Shown: positions 1 through 12,049, counted from the first letter of the stretch. The stretch: DNA of 35,183 bases from Funneliformis mosseae (GCA_910592005.1 CAJVPP010000352.1:1-35183), one strand, 5' to 3'. Notes: generated by a model not told the origin, from the sequence alone. Program-made: numbers and translations.

Positions 1-3000
1 TAACTTTTATAACCTTTCGTTTAACAATTTTTTTTTGTAGAATGTGGCATTTTAGTTGAATAAAAAAAATTTTTTTACGATTTATGTGATATTTGATGAT
101 TAACGTAATTAACGATTATGAAATTTATTGATGAATTAGTAGAATTTTAGATTATACATTGTAAGTTAGTCAAATATACCCAAAAATAAGCAATAATATA
201 ACAAAAATATGTTACTTGGTTTTAGAGAAATACAGTATGTCATTTTTATTTTTAGTTTTCTATTTATTTTTATTTATTTTATAATATTTGATATTTCTAA
301 GGAACTAACATCTCTAGTTTAGTTAGTAATAACTAAACTCTTATTATAAGACACACTGCGATAACCACAGATTCAAGTTTTAGCTGAGGCATAAAACTAG
401 ATGATTTTTATAAGAATTTGTATATAACTAAATACGTAAATACAATATTATTATAAAATGTTGATGAAACACTGATGAAACATAGATAGGACATTTGAGA
501 TATAGTATGGGACAGGTTGGGATATATAGCTAGAACATATAGCTAGGAAAAAAAATTTCTGAAACATCAAAAATGTATATCACTGCATAGGTATATATAT
601 TAATATGTATTAGAAACTAGTCAATCAATCCATCAATCAATATTGATCATGCCTAAATACTGAATCTTATAGAACAAGTTGATGTAAATAAAGTTAAAAA
701 TTGATAGAAACTTAACCTTTACTGACAAGTCTATAATAGATACTGTCTCATGTTTTTAAATTCAGGGGCTTTTACATTAGTAAGGAAGTGGTTAACCAGT
801 AATTAGTAGATTAGGTACTACCTTAGGATAGCTATGATAATAATAGACTGTATTATACTATTGTAATATCATCTAATTGAGCTACCATTAGGGTTAGAGG
901 TTAGGTTAATTCTCAGGTGAATTTGATAATATGGATACAACAGCTATCTACTTTTTTGAGATTCTATAAAAATGATAACATTTAAATCTTTTCAATTATG
1001 TGTAAAAATATCCTGATATTGGGCAAAAGTAATAGTAATCCAAATATGGTATTGGTAAGTGCAGGAAAAAAGTGACATAAGTATCTGTAGCTAAAAGTAA
1101 TCATTTTATTCAAATTTGACAGTAGTTTCAAGATATAGAAGTCCTAAGGTTTACTCTTAAGGATGTTATCTAGAGGTAAACTTTGTATCAGTATTTCAGA
1201 GACAGATTCTGATTAGCAATGTCTAATTATGACTTAAAAAGTCTAAATGATTAGCATTAGACTATCTAGTAATCCTAGACATGTATATAATCACTCATAA
1301 AGATTTTTAGTGTCTTTAATACTAAAATTATCAAAAAAAAAATATTATTTAATATTTCTATTTCTAATTCTTCCTCAATATTTTTTTATTTTCATTCTCA
1401 ATTCTTTTTTAATATTTTGTATTTTTATTTTCAATTTTTTTTTAATATTTTATATTTTTATCCTAAAGATTATTATATTATTATTATTATATATTATGTA
1501 TTATATATTATTATTATATTATATTTATTTTTAGATATTTTTTATTCCATTTTTATTCTTTTATTCTTTCACATTCTTTATATTTTGTATAGTAATTTTT
1601 CTTTTTCTTTTGCATCTTTAAATATATTCATATTTTTTTTTTTTTGTTATTTTTAGCAATCTTTTTTGAATATATAGGTTATACAAGTATTTTATAATTT
1701 TATGTTATTAGCTTCTTATAACTTTTATACATATTTATCATTTTTTTTTTCTATTCTAAAGATTTTTTTATTATTTTTTTCCTTATAGTTTTAGTAATTT
1801 ATTTTTTTATATTTTGTAATTTATTTGTATCTTATAATATATTTATATTATTTATTATATGATTTATCTTTAAATTATATTATATAATTTACTATTTATA
1901 ACATATAATTTTAGTTAATTGTTTATTCATTATAACTTTTATTTAATTAATTATTTTTTAATCTCTTAATGTTATAATTTTTTATAATATTTTTTTTATT
2001 AATAAAATTATATGATATATTGTTTTATAATTTCTTGACTTTAAAATATATATAGAATACTATTATATCATATTACCTTTAGCTGGTAAAAATCCTTTTT
2101 ATAATCAATTAATAAAATTATATATAAAAAAGAAATATTTTATAATTTATAAATTTAAAAAAATATATATAATAAAATAAATAATTTAGCAAATTAAAGA
2201 TTTAAAATAAAAATTAAAATTTTAAAATCAATAAAATAATTTGTAATAAAAATAAATAAATAATATAATAAGAATATATCATTATTAATAATTAAAAATA
2301 TTAATAATTTATAAAATTGGATTTTAATAACTTATAATAGATAAATATATATATATTGAATGATAATACTAATAAATACTTAATATAAGGTAATTTTAAT
2401 AGTTTAAATGCTATTAAATAAAAAATAAAAAAGCTTTATATTATTGAAAAAATTAAATTTGAAAATCAGTTAATAATTTATAAAATTTAATTAATGATTT
2501 AAAAAGGTTTTAAATATAAATATTAATTTTTTATAAAATATAAATTACAATAATTTTTATTAAGTTTAATAAGAATAAAATAATTTTTAAATTAAAATTT
2601 AAAAAATATATTATAGCATTTTTAAAATTTTATTATGTTTATTTATATATTAATTAAATAGAAGCTTTATAGTAAAAAAAAAAAAAAACTTTAAATCTGA
2701 ACTTATTTTATTAAAAAAATTATATTTAGCTTATAATATAAAAAAAAAAAACTTTTTTTGGTAGTTTTTTTCTACTACAAAGAATCTAAATTATTTTATT
2801 ATTTATTAAAATTATAATAATAAAATTTTTTTATAATTGATTTTATATATAAAAATTTATTTAAATTTATTTATATTTAAAAAATACTTTTTGTATAATT
2901 AATTTTTAATAAAGCTTTATTTATATGATAATATATATTCTATTGTTGATATAAAAAAATTCATAAAAATTTTCGTGGATGCCACTGCTTTTTCTAATAT

Positions 3001-3259
3001 TTAATCTTTCTGGATGTATACAAGAAAAATTTAAATATAGTTTGATTTTCGAGATCACGTGATCAATTTACCATTTTACCTTGTCTTTAACGACAATTAT
3101 TTTCCTGCCTTTACATTAAAAAATTTGGTTTGCTGCGGCGAATTTTCTGATCATGTGAAATAAAGCAAGGTGAATGGCTAAAATAAAAATTCGACCGCAA
3201 AAAAAAGATCGGATTTTATCAACTACTTTTCTGAATTCTTTCATAAATAAATTTAAAAA
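1..3259. other. AT-rich gene-poor left flank
   Basis: I find no credible gene here. Bases 1-1300 have mixed composition with short direct repeats, for example atatagctag near 526 and 540. From about 1300 to 2950 the DNA is almost only A and T, with T-rich runs up to about 2050 and A-rich runs afterwards. The open frames in 1310-1656 are Phe/Ile/Tyr-rich strings that follow from this composition, so I do not call them genes. Composition becomes more balanced from about 2975 onwards, which I read as the promoter region of the gene starting at 3260. Confidence 0.7.
3053..3064. promoter_or_regulatory. Palindromic E-box upstream of the RWD gene
   Basis: The 12-bp sequence gatcacgtgatc is a perfect palindrome with a CACGTG core, about 200 bp upstream of the start codon at 3260. 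CACGTG is the core bound by bHLH factors of the Cbf1/Pho4/Tye7 type in fungi. Function is inferred from position and symmetry only. Confidence 0.4.
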
Positions 3260-4520
3260 ATGACTGGTAATTAAGAAGCGTTTTTATATGTTTAATTAAT
3301 TAACAAATTGAAAAGATTTTTAATTGTAATATATTATAATAATTATACAGATTATAAAGAGGAACAAGAACAAGAATTAGAGGTGTTAAAATCGATTTAT
3401 CCAGATGAATTCGAGGGTAAATTTCAATCAATTATGAAAGAATTAATGTTTCTATTCTATGTAATTACATGTCTTGAATATTCAATTGTCTGTTTAATAG
3501 AAATTGCGGAAGGGGAATTTCGTATTCGACTTGAACCCGAAGAACCAGATAGTACAGCACCGCGTAAGGTTTTTATATCATTTTTATTATTATTTTTTTT
3601 ATTTTTATCTTTTAATCACTTCTATATATTAAAAAAAATTTTTTGTTTAAACAATTCTGACTTATTCGTTCGATTATAACAGTGACTTTAGCTTTACATA
3701 TAAAATATACACCAACTTATCCGGAAGAAGTTCCGGAAATATCAATCGATACACTAGATGGATCTATTGAGGCTGATGAAACTGAGAAATTACATTCAGA
3801 ACTGATGAAAGAGGTATACCAATATATGTTTGTATATTATATTTGTTTTGAAAGATTTCTAAAAATTTTTATTTTTCACGGAATAAAATTTATTAACCTT
3901 TTTCTTTATGAAATTCAAGGCACAAAGTTCATTAGGAATGGCGATGGTATTCACATTATCATCATTGCTTAAAGATTTGCTAACAACATTTGTGATGGAA
4001 AGAAATAATCGGAAAAAGAAAGACGAAGAAGATCGAATTAGAAGAGAAATTGAGGTAAATAAACATTCGAGTTTAACGTCATGGTAAACATACCTTTCTT
4101 AAGATTATTCCATGATTTATAGATAGAACAAGCCAAATTTCAGGGAACAAAGGTCACAGTTGCATCATTTTTGGAATGGAAGGAAATGTTTGATAAAAAA
4201 TTAGCGGATAAGGAGAAGGCTTCTAAAAATTTATTAGCTATAAAGAAAGAAGAAGCCAAAAAATTAAAACTTACAGGTAAATCAAGAATTTTTTTTTTTT
4301 TTTTTAAACAAATTTTTTCTAATTAGTTTTTTTTTTTTTATTCCTTTTAGGACGACAATTATTTGAACAAGATGAATCTCTTGCTAATTCAGATATGAAG
4401 TATATCGAAGAGGGAGATGTTACAGTGGACGTTTCATTATTTGAAAGGGAGGTTGATATGAGCGATGAAGATGAGGAAGATACTAGTGTACTTGATCTGG
4501 TCAGGAATGACACCGATTGA
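3260..4520 (+). CDS. GIR2: RWD-domain protein, RWDD1/Gir2 homologue
   Basis: Seven exons join in frame to 241 aa: 3260-3266, 3351-3416, 3501-3563, 3683-3813, 3920-4054, 4123-4276 and 4351-4520. The first exon has only 7 nt (ATGACTG) and is needed to give the family N-terminus MTDYKEEQEQELEVLKSIYP. Human RWDD1 starts MTDYGEEQ and is of nearly the same length (243 aa as I recall). The RWD domain covers about residues 1-115 and has both hallmarks, SIYPDEF (17-23) and YPEEVPEI (58-65). A charged helix rich in Glu, Arg and Lys follows, then GTKVTVASFLEWKEMF, GRQLFEQDE and an acidic tail, the same order as in RWDD1. Yeast Gir2 binds the GTPase Rbg2 and Gcn1 and acts on translating ribosomes and the general amino-acid control response; this role is inferred here. 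An E-box palindrome lies upstream, and the gene converges on FAHD1 with 116 bp between stops. Confidence 0.93.
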
Positions 4521-4636
4521 TTTATTTACTTTATTTATTTATAAGGCAAATCGTTATTTAATTGGTTTGATATTTAATAGATTAATTATTTTTAAAGATA
4601 AATAATTTGTTTGAAGAATTTAAATTTAAATAATCA

Positions 4637-5844
4637 TTATTGTTTATATTCAAATAATCCAACTCTTTCCACAACAGAAAATTTAATTGTAGATATATTT
4701 TTATTATCAGCATTTAATCCTGCAGTAATTACTTGACCTGGAAGAATAGGTCCAACACCTGAAGGTGTACCTATAAATAATAAAAAAAAAAATTTAAAAT
4801 GTTTTACAAGATACTTTTAATAACGTTTGAAGGAAATAAAATATTTCTTTACCCGTTAAAATCAAATCACCCTTTTCTAGGGTCATGATTGAGCTTATAT
4901 ATTCGATTAATGTAGGAATCTTGAATATCATGTCTTTCGTTACACCATTTTGTTTAATTTCTTCATTTAACTAATCATAATAATAAAAATCATGAGAATT
5001 GGCACTTTCATATTAATTTTGTATTAGAAAATATCTTAAGTTGTACCTTAAGCCATAAATTTACATTATGAGGATCTTTGATTTCAGATTTTGGAATAAA
5101 TTCTCTAAAAAAAAATTAAGTTAATATTTATTGTACTTTTAAATTAATGCAAAGTGTCCTCGACTTACCCGACCGGAGTAAATGTATCAAAACCTTTCGC
5201 TGCACTCCACGGTAACCCATTTTTTTTTGCTGCATCCTACAATTTACAGGTACAATCTAAATAAAGTATAGGAAGGTTGAATTATAACGTGAATATTTAA
5301 CAATTACTTGGAGATTACGCGCTGTCATATCAATACCAAGTGCGTATCCTAAATAGAATTTTATTTTAAAAATTGTCAACACATTATTATTAGCAAGGAA
5401 CAAGGTTTACGCGTCTCGATTACCTTCTACATAATCCATTGCTTCGGATTTTCGAATATCTCTTCCTCCTTTACCAATTACTACACCTAATTCGACTAAT
5501 GGTATAAAAAAGCTCAATAATATAGTCAGGTATATAAATAAGGTTAGATAATTATGTACAACATACCTTCATGATGAACAACACAACCTTTTGGTATTTC
5601 TACTTCACCTGATAAAAGGTAAGAGGAGGTTGGTTTAAGAAAGAAGAATGGAGTTGTTGGAACTGCATTACCGAGTTCCTTTGCATGCTCACTTTATTAT
5701 ATTTTATTTTATTTTTATTTATTTAAACAAATAATATATGAACAAGGATAATGAGAGCATAACAATCAATTATTGCGGTTAATACCTAAAATTACGACCA
5801 ATCGCAATGATTTTTTTTCCAAGTTTTGTAAAGTTTTGCATCAT
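4637..5844 (-). CDS. FAHD1: FAHD1-like acylpyruvase / fumarylacetoacetate hydrolase family
   Basis: Eight exons on the minus strand join in frame to 224 aa: 5844-5786, 5691-5567, 5495-5424, 5348-5308, 5236-5169, 5104-5047, 4970-4853 and 4770-4637. Family landmarks appear in order: [25 protein letters not shown]-like [28 protein letters not shown] with the HxExE metal-binding set, [47 protein letters not shown] and [15 protein letters not shown]1 (yeast Fmp41) is mitochondrial, needs Mg2+ and hydrolyses acylpyruvates and decarboxylates oxaloacetate. The total length equals that of human FAHD1. The start is the first of two adjacent ATGs. I see no long targeting peptide ahead of the domain. The gene is divergent from the coiled-coil gene at 6302. 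Confidence 0.93.
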
Positions 5845-6301
5845 GAATTTTTAAAGAGAAAGTTTTTACTCGCGTTACGCGTTGATCATCCTTTTGATTC
5901 TTTTATTCTTTTTTTTCAGGTGTAATACCACATTTATTATCTTGTGAAACATTTGATGATGATAATGATTAACATGTCTTCTGATATTTTAGCAACTTCT
6001 ACTAAATTCAAAATCGGACTTAAAATCGGTCTTTGGGGGATGATCATTGAAGATCGGACGGATCCTACACGTGTCGTAACATGGTATTAACCTTATTTGG
6101 AATATAAGATATATTTGGGGGTCGCGTGGAAGAACAACGTAATTCTTTCTTCATATGATTGATTAAAATGTTAGGGATAAGTTACACGGATCTTGCAATC
6201 GCCATAAAAGTTGCATATATATCGTTATACAGTTTAAACATTTTCTTATGGATTTATTTCATGTTCGTATTTTGAACTTGCTTTTTATAATATTCGTTTA
6301 A
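5845..6301. promoter_or_regulatory. Shared divergent promoter region with CACGTG
   Basis: This 457-bp gap separates the starts of the FAHD1-like gene (-) and the coiled-coil gene (+). It has higher GC than other spacers and no open frame of note. A CACGTG hexamer sits at 6068-6073. Two copies of the motif gatcgga/gatcatt-like sequence lie at about 6040-6065. A bidirectional promoter is inferred from gene orientation. Confidence 0.45.
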
Positions 6302-6910
6302 ATGTTAAGAAGTGAAAGACCTTTTTCAGTAGGTTCGGTGAAGGAAGTAAAGCTGGATTCACAGAAATCACCTGAAGAGAAAATTGTTGTTGATAAAAAA
6401 GACCTCAAGGTGAGCGTTGCTCTGAGAGAAAATATTATATATGATTTTATAAAAATTTAATAATTATCAATCTCGTGTATTTTTTTTTTCCCACAGATAG
6501 AAACCGAGCTCGCAATTAAAAATTCTCGATTAACACCAGCAACATCATCTGAACAACATTCCGAGTTCTTACATTTTATAGCAAGGAAAGAACGTAAAGT
6601 TTTGGAATTACGAGAAGAATTAAAAAGACATGAAGAGGAATTACGATTATTAAAGAAACAATGGGAAACTTATTTTGCGAAAAATATTGATGAAGCAAGT
6701 AATAGTAATTCACCTTCATCACCATCATCAGCATTTTCTTTTGCAAGTACTTCAGAAGAAGAAGGTAAGGGGTTTATGGACGGTTTAAGTAAAGGAATCG
6801 CAGGTGTTATTGGTGGAATACAGAAAGTGAAAGAAAGTGAATTGTACGTATTTAATCTCGTTAGTCATGGTACCAAAATGTAGTTGACGTTGAAGTTAAG
6901 ATTTAATTCC

Positions 6911-6941
<31 letters not shown>

Positions 6942-7431
6942 AACTTTTTTAGAACACAAGAAAAATTGACACAGATTAAAACCGTAGTTACAGATGTTGC
7001 CAATTCGCAATCGTGAGTTTTGTCTACTTAATTTCTATCAGCACATTATGTGTCTAATATTAATAATTTATCTCTAGAATTCAACAGACAAGACGTAAAA
7101 CAGCTGATATTACATCAAGTGCATGGCATAGTTTGAGCAAAGGACTTTCCTCTTTAGCATCATCTGAAACGTATGTCAATTTTATTTAAAATTTTTTTGT
7201 CATCAATATTTATATAATTAATATACATAAATATAATTTGTTAGAATTCAAAATGCTAAGAAAAAAACTTTGGAAACAGTAAATACAATCAATGAAGCAT
7301 TGATATCACCGAATCCTTCATCAGAAGATTCAACAACAGCTACAACAAAATCTAAATTAATTATTACTGATTCGCCATCAGAAGAAATCAAAGATCCCAT
7401 ATTACATGTTATTGGAGATGATATGATATAA
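6302..7431 (+). CDS. Uncharacterised fungal coiled-coil protein
   Basis: Five exons join in frame to 264 aa: 6302-6409, 6497-6843, 6953-7012, 7078-7170 and 7245-7431. Residues about 60-92 form a strongly charged helix predicted to coil (core ARKERKVLELREELKRHEEE, then LRLLKKQWE). A Ser/Pro linker (SNSPSSPSSAFSFAS) follows. Next comes a Gly-rich stretch, GFMDGLSKGIAGVIGGIQKV, and repeated short amphipathic segments (LTQIKTVVTDVANSQS, TADITSSAWHSLSKGLSSLA). The C-terminus is acidic. The KERKVLELREEL block resembles the conserved part of fungal DUF4048-type proteins as I remember them, but I cannot verify that. There is no signal peptide and no clear membrane span. Function is unknown. The intron at 6844-6952 contains a run of 24 T followed by A. 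Confidence 0.8.
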
Positions 7432-9432
7432 TGTGAATTAGAATAGTAAAAAATTGTTGAAAATGAAATATAATTATGATTATTGATGTTTTTAAATGCA
7501 ACTTATTACAAAAACAAATTTTTTTAATTCCGCCTTGAAAATCGAAATAAGTGGAGATCACGTATATTCCGATTATATATTGGTGGATCTATATTTAAGT
7601 TTTTTTTACTTGAATCATTAAAATTTAAAAAAAAATTACAAAAAAGAAAATACTTAATAATTTTAAAATCTGAGTGAGTAATTTCTAATAATGAATTTAA
7701 ATGATACGAAAAATTGATTAGCTTATCATTCAGTTAAGGAAATGTGATTAACTTGAACGCTAGTTTTTTTTCTTTTAAAAAAAATAAAAAATAAAAAAAA
7801 ATAAAAACATAAAGAACTCCGGGTATCTTTGTAATGAAATTAATGATACAAATATTTCCCGATCGACGACACATTCTTTTATTGAAGCTTATACTAAATT
7901 ATAAAGGAGAAATGGTAATGATGGTGTGTAATTTATTCAAGACCGTATAACTAAAGTTAGACATTTTCTGCTCTTATGCGTTCGAAGAAACCGTTGACGG
8001 ATTAATAAACTGCTTGATAAACGACACGTCTAGCATTGGAATCGAATCATTGGAGGATTGCAATTAGACTGATCCTATTAACTCCTTCTTAGATAAGTAT
8101 AATAGTAATTAATAAAGAAAACGACCGCAACCAATAGTCTCCTTTCGTTAACTCCAGTGCACCATTTTTGTCGTAGACCTCCTGAGATGAATTGCGATTC
8201 AACTACATAATTCAAGAATTAAAAAGATGCGGATATTTAAACTAAACTTACAAATTGAAAATGTTTAAAAATCTGGTATTAAGGCTGACTACAGTCAATA
8301 AAAAAATATTAAAAGGACATTAAATAATTAACAGTAGAGACAAAAAACACGCTGATAACTTCACTTACATAACACTGCAACCAACGCCAATTACCCAATT
8401 TGTCTAGTATAATTTTTGCTTCTTTAATACCTAAATAATTTTTTTTTTTATTACAGTTTAGACTTTGCAAGTCACATAACAGTTTTAATATTTGAGGATT
8501 TGCGAGCGCGAGTTCTGGATTTTGTTATTCAAAAAGCACGTTTTTTTTTTTAATTCTGACGTAACCGTCACGTGAATTCCGATAATTTCCATTCTAACTT
8601 TATTATTTGATATATATTGTGAAATATATGGCTCCAGGTCGGAAAAAAATAATTAGTAAATATAGTGCGCGGCTATTTATAATTATATCTAACGTTATTC
8701 ATTGTTAAATGATAGTGGGATCCATTGTTTCGAATTTTAAACCTGAAAGGGGGCGATTTCGTTCATGTTAAAGACCCAAATCCTAAAGGTAAAAACTAGC
8801 ATTAATGCGCAATACTGTATATAAAAACTTATTGTATATACGCATTATATATAACAGTAAAATAATCATAAGCGGAGTTATATTTTGATATGTGTTTGCT
8901 TCCAATTCCAAAGAAAATACGTAAGCAGTAATTAATTATTGTTGTTATTTCGTAATTGCGTGATAGAACAAAGTAACTTATTAAGATAGGCAACTATTAC
9001 AAATGTTTCCCGCCAATAATATTTCCGCGGAGCAGTACGAAATTACTAAGAATATCATCCGATATTGGATCTTGTCAACGTGTGATAGGAATCAGAATAA
9101 TTCGTGTAATCCAGTTCTGTACAAATCGTACGATAAAATTTTTAACAATCGCAAATAGATATGAAAGGCTTTGTTGTATCGGAGTATCGGACCTAATATA
9201 GTCGAAAATACTATATGACCATGTGATTTTGTTTGCATTATTTCATCTAAAGAAATGTCTCGTTTCTTAAACAAAAAAACATCCCAATATTTTCTCTTCG
9301 GACAATCAGCTGATTCACAATTATAGTATGATACCAGGCCACCTGATTATCTTGCAATTTGCTCTTTGAATAAATATAAAATATAACAATCACTTCCTAG
9401 TAACTAACATTTTTCACACTTAAAATCGAAAC
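7432..9432. other. Intergenic, no recognisable gene
   Basis: No multi-exon or single-exon gene is supported on either strand in these 2 kb. A CACGTG lies at 8569-8574. A short minus-strand frame at 9092-9274 lacks family features. The last part (about 9000-9432) has moderate GC and is the presumed promoter of the kinase gene starting at 9433. Confidence 0.6.
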
Positions 9433-11280
9433 ATGCTATCCGAAAGTCAATTTGATATTTTAGATAGTTTAGATTTATATAGTAACAATAATGAAAAACC
9501 TTTCGGTCATTGCCCAGGCTGCAAAAAAACTTGCTATGCTCTAGCTTGGTGTGATGCATGCGATCGAAAAGCACTTGTTGATAAATTTGATACATGGTCC
9601 AAGGAAAATAAAAATAAAGATATATTATTATTAATTCAGGAATCTCAAAGATGGGCTACGGATTATTACAATTATTTGGAATTCATCCCTTACAATCATT
9701 TTAAAGATATTAAATATATAGAAGAAGGTGGTTTCGAAGCAATTCCTAAGGCGACTTGGCTTGATGGAAGTAGAATCGCAAATGGTTTCGGAGAAATTTC
9801 TAAGGCGACTTGGAATGATGGCATTAGAATCGTAAAAAAAGTTGATGGAACTTGGATAAAAACTCGTAGTGAGCCATGTGCCATTTTATTAAAGGAGATT
9901 AAGGAATCAGGAAATATTGATCAAGACTACATTAATGAGGTGATTTTCAATATTTATCCAATCTTAAATCTTTCAATTATATTCTTAGTATTATTATTTA
10001 TTTGTTAGTTAAAGGCCTATATCGCGTTTCACCGGTCAGATAATTGCAGATATTATGGAATTACGCAAAACCCAAATACAAAGAATTTCTCATTAATAAT
10101 GGATTATCCACATTTCGGTTCTTGCTCAAATTGTAACAAAGAATTCCATGCCCCTGCTTGGTGCAATACATGCGATCGAAAAGCACTTATTGATAAATTT
10201 GATATGTGGTCGTCAGGAAATGAAAATATTGATCTATTAATTCAGGTATCCCAAAGATTGGCTCCGAATTATGAAAATTACTTGGAATTCATTCCTTACG
10301 ACCATTTTAAGAATATTAAATTTATAAAAAAAGGTGGTTTCGGAGAAGTTTCTAAGGCGACTTGGATTGATGGAATTAGAATCACAAAGAAAAAGTTTTT
10401 AAATCAATTGAAAAAGAATAATGATATTTGGTTCAAAACTCGTAGTAAACCATATGTCGTTTCATTAAAAGAGATAAAGGAATCAGAAAATATTGATCAA
10501 GACTACATTAATAAGGTAATCTTTCATATTCAACTAATCTTTAAAAATTGGTGCAATATATTGATTCAATTATTCTTTTTAGGTATTATCATTTATTTGT
10601 AATTTAAAAGCCGAATTTGATTTTTACAGTTCAAATAGTTGCAGATATTATGGAATCACGCAAAACCCAAATACAAAGAATTTCTTATTAGTAATGGATT
10701 TAGATATTGACGAAAATTATCCAAATTTCGGTACTTGCCCAAGATGCGAAAATGAATTCAATGCCCCTGCTTGGTGCGATACATGCGATCGAAAAGAACT
10801 TAATGATAAATTTAATACATGGACAACTGGAAATGACAATATAAATCTATTAATTCGGGAATCTCAAAGTTCGGCTCCGGATTATTATAATTATTTGGAA
10901 TTCATTCATTATGATCGTTTTAAAGATATTGAAAAAATAGCAGAAGGTGGTTTCGGTGTAGTTTTTAAGGCGACTTGGCTTGATGGCATTAGAATTGCAA
11001 AAAAACAAGATGATGGGATTTGGATCAAAACTCGTAGCGAACCATGTACCGTTGCATTAAAGGAGATTAATCGTTCAGAACATGTTGATCAAGAATACCT
11101 TAATGAGGTAACTTTTCATATGTATCTTTATATTGTATTATTTTTCAATTATATTCTTAGGCATTATTATATTTTATCAGTTAAGGTCCAATATCGAGTT
11201 TCACAGGTCAGATATTTGGATAGTTTGCAGATATTATGGAATCGCACAAAACCCAAATACAAAGAATTACATATTAGTAA
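9433..11280 (+). repeat. Tandem triplication of a ~612-bp kinase 5' module
   Basis: The first knuckle Cys codon recurs at 9511, 10123 and 10736, giving a period of about 612 bp. Each unit spans exon 1 (knuckle plus N-lobe), its intron, and the start of exon 2 up to the codons for NPNTKN. The first two units end in taatggat, where the LVM-E-Y of a normal exon 2 (attagtaatggaatat, 11274-11289) switches to the M-D start of the next exon 1. The shared ATGGA at the two places is a natural crossover site. Copies have diverged by substitutions and small indels, so the event is not recent. Confidence 0.85.
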
Positions 11281-11915
11281 TGGAATATCTACCAAAAGGT
11301 GATATTAAAAAGGAATTATTTGTTCAAGGGAAAGACCGATTGAAGTGGCAGAAAAAACTTCAGTATTTGTATTTTATTTGTAACGGCATACGTGGCATTC
11401 ATCAGCTTAACTACGTACATGGTGATATTCATTGTGGGAATATACTTTTAAAATATACCAGTGATATCTGCATCACAGATCTTGGTTTGTCTCGACCTGC
11501 AAATTCTAAAGAAGCATCTCAAAATAAATCATCTGATGATCCTCCTGCGGGAAATATTCCATACTTAGCACCAGAGTTATTAAAGAAATATCCCAAATCA
11601 AAAGCATCTGATATTTATGCAATTGGTATTCTAATGACTGAATTTGCCTCGCATGATCGTGCCTTTGAAAATTACAATAGCACTGATCTCAAAATTGACA
11701 TTTACCGCGGTGAACGACCTAAATTCCCTCCTGAGACGCCAAACTGCTATGTCGAATTAATGAAAGAGTGTCTAGATGATGATCCAAACAAACGTCCGAC
11801 CGCCGAGAAATTAGTGAAATCTATTTCAGGATGGCTCAAATCTGATTGGAAATCAAAATCCAATCCATTTAATATTGCTGATAAGCAATGGAGTCGCAAT
11901 GTATCTAAAGGTTAA
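9433..11915 (+). CDS. Three-headed kinase: triplicated zinc-knuckle/N-lobe module plus one kinase C-lobe
   Basis: Four exons join with all junctions in phase 0 to one 757-aa protein: 9433-9939, 10009-10515, 10583-11107 and 11181-11915. Each of the first three exons carries a CxxC...WCxxC knuckle, a conserved linker (NYLEFIPYxHFKxI), a Gly-loop (GGFGEVSKATW in copy 2, GGFGVVFKATW in copy 3) and a beta-3 Lys (SLKEI, ALKEI). Exon 4 supplies the rest of the kinase: YVHGDIHCGNIL (catalytic D595), ITDLGLSRP (DLG at 613-615), YLAPEL and the SDIYAIGILMTEF helix. The third copy with exon 4 alone would be a normal-size 382-aa kinase starting at 10694, with K123, D220 and APE 268-270. So either one long protein is made or copies 1 and 2 are relics and translation starts at 10694. 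The open frame through both fusion points favours the long form. Kinase activity looks possible for the last copy; substrate unknown. Confidence 0.7.
9730..9837 (+). repeat. 54-bp in-frame duplication of the Gly-loop in copy 1
   Basis: Bases 9730-9783 and 9784-9837 are adjacent 54-bp copies. They encode GFEAIPKATWLDGSRIAN and GFGEISKATWNDGIRIVK. Copy 1 therefore has two successive Gly-loop strands before its beta-3 Lys, which should disturb a normal ATP pocket. The frame is preserved. Confidence 0.85.
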
Positions 11916-12049
11916 AATAAAATTACAGGAAAGCCTTATTTAAGTTGATATTAAGTTATCTCTATACAAAGATAAACATATTTATTTTATATTTAAGTTA
12001 TTTAAATAGTAAAATTATTAATAAAATAAAAATTTAAATTAAGATCTAT

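Noticed and set aside
886..905. Telomere-like ttagggttag near 890
   Set aside because: It is a single partial copy in an interior position with no array; not a telomere.
1310..1656. Two overlapping plus-strand ORFs of 74 and 79 codons
   Set aside because: They are Phe/Ile/Tyr/Leu strings caused by T-rich simple sequence, with no motif and no coding-like codon use.
9092..9274. Minus-strand ORF of 60 codons upstream of the kinase gene
   Set aside because: Short, no recognisable motif, and no splice partner that lengthens it convincingly.
9404..9884. Minus-strand ORFs opposite the first kinase module (9404-9595, 9696-9884)
   Set aside because: They are antisense shadows of the kinase exon on the plus strand.
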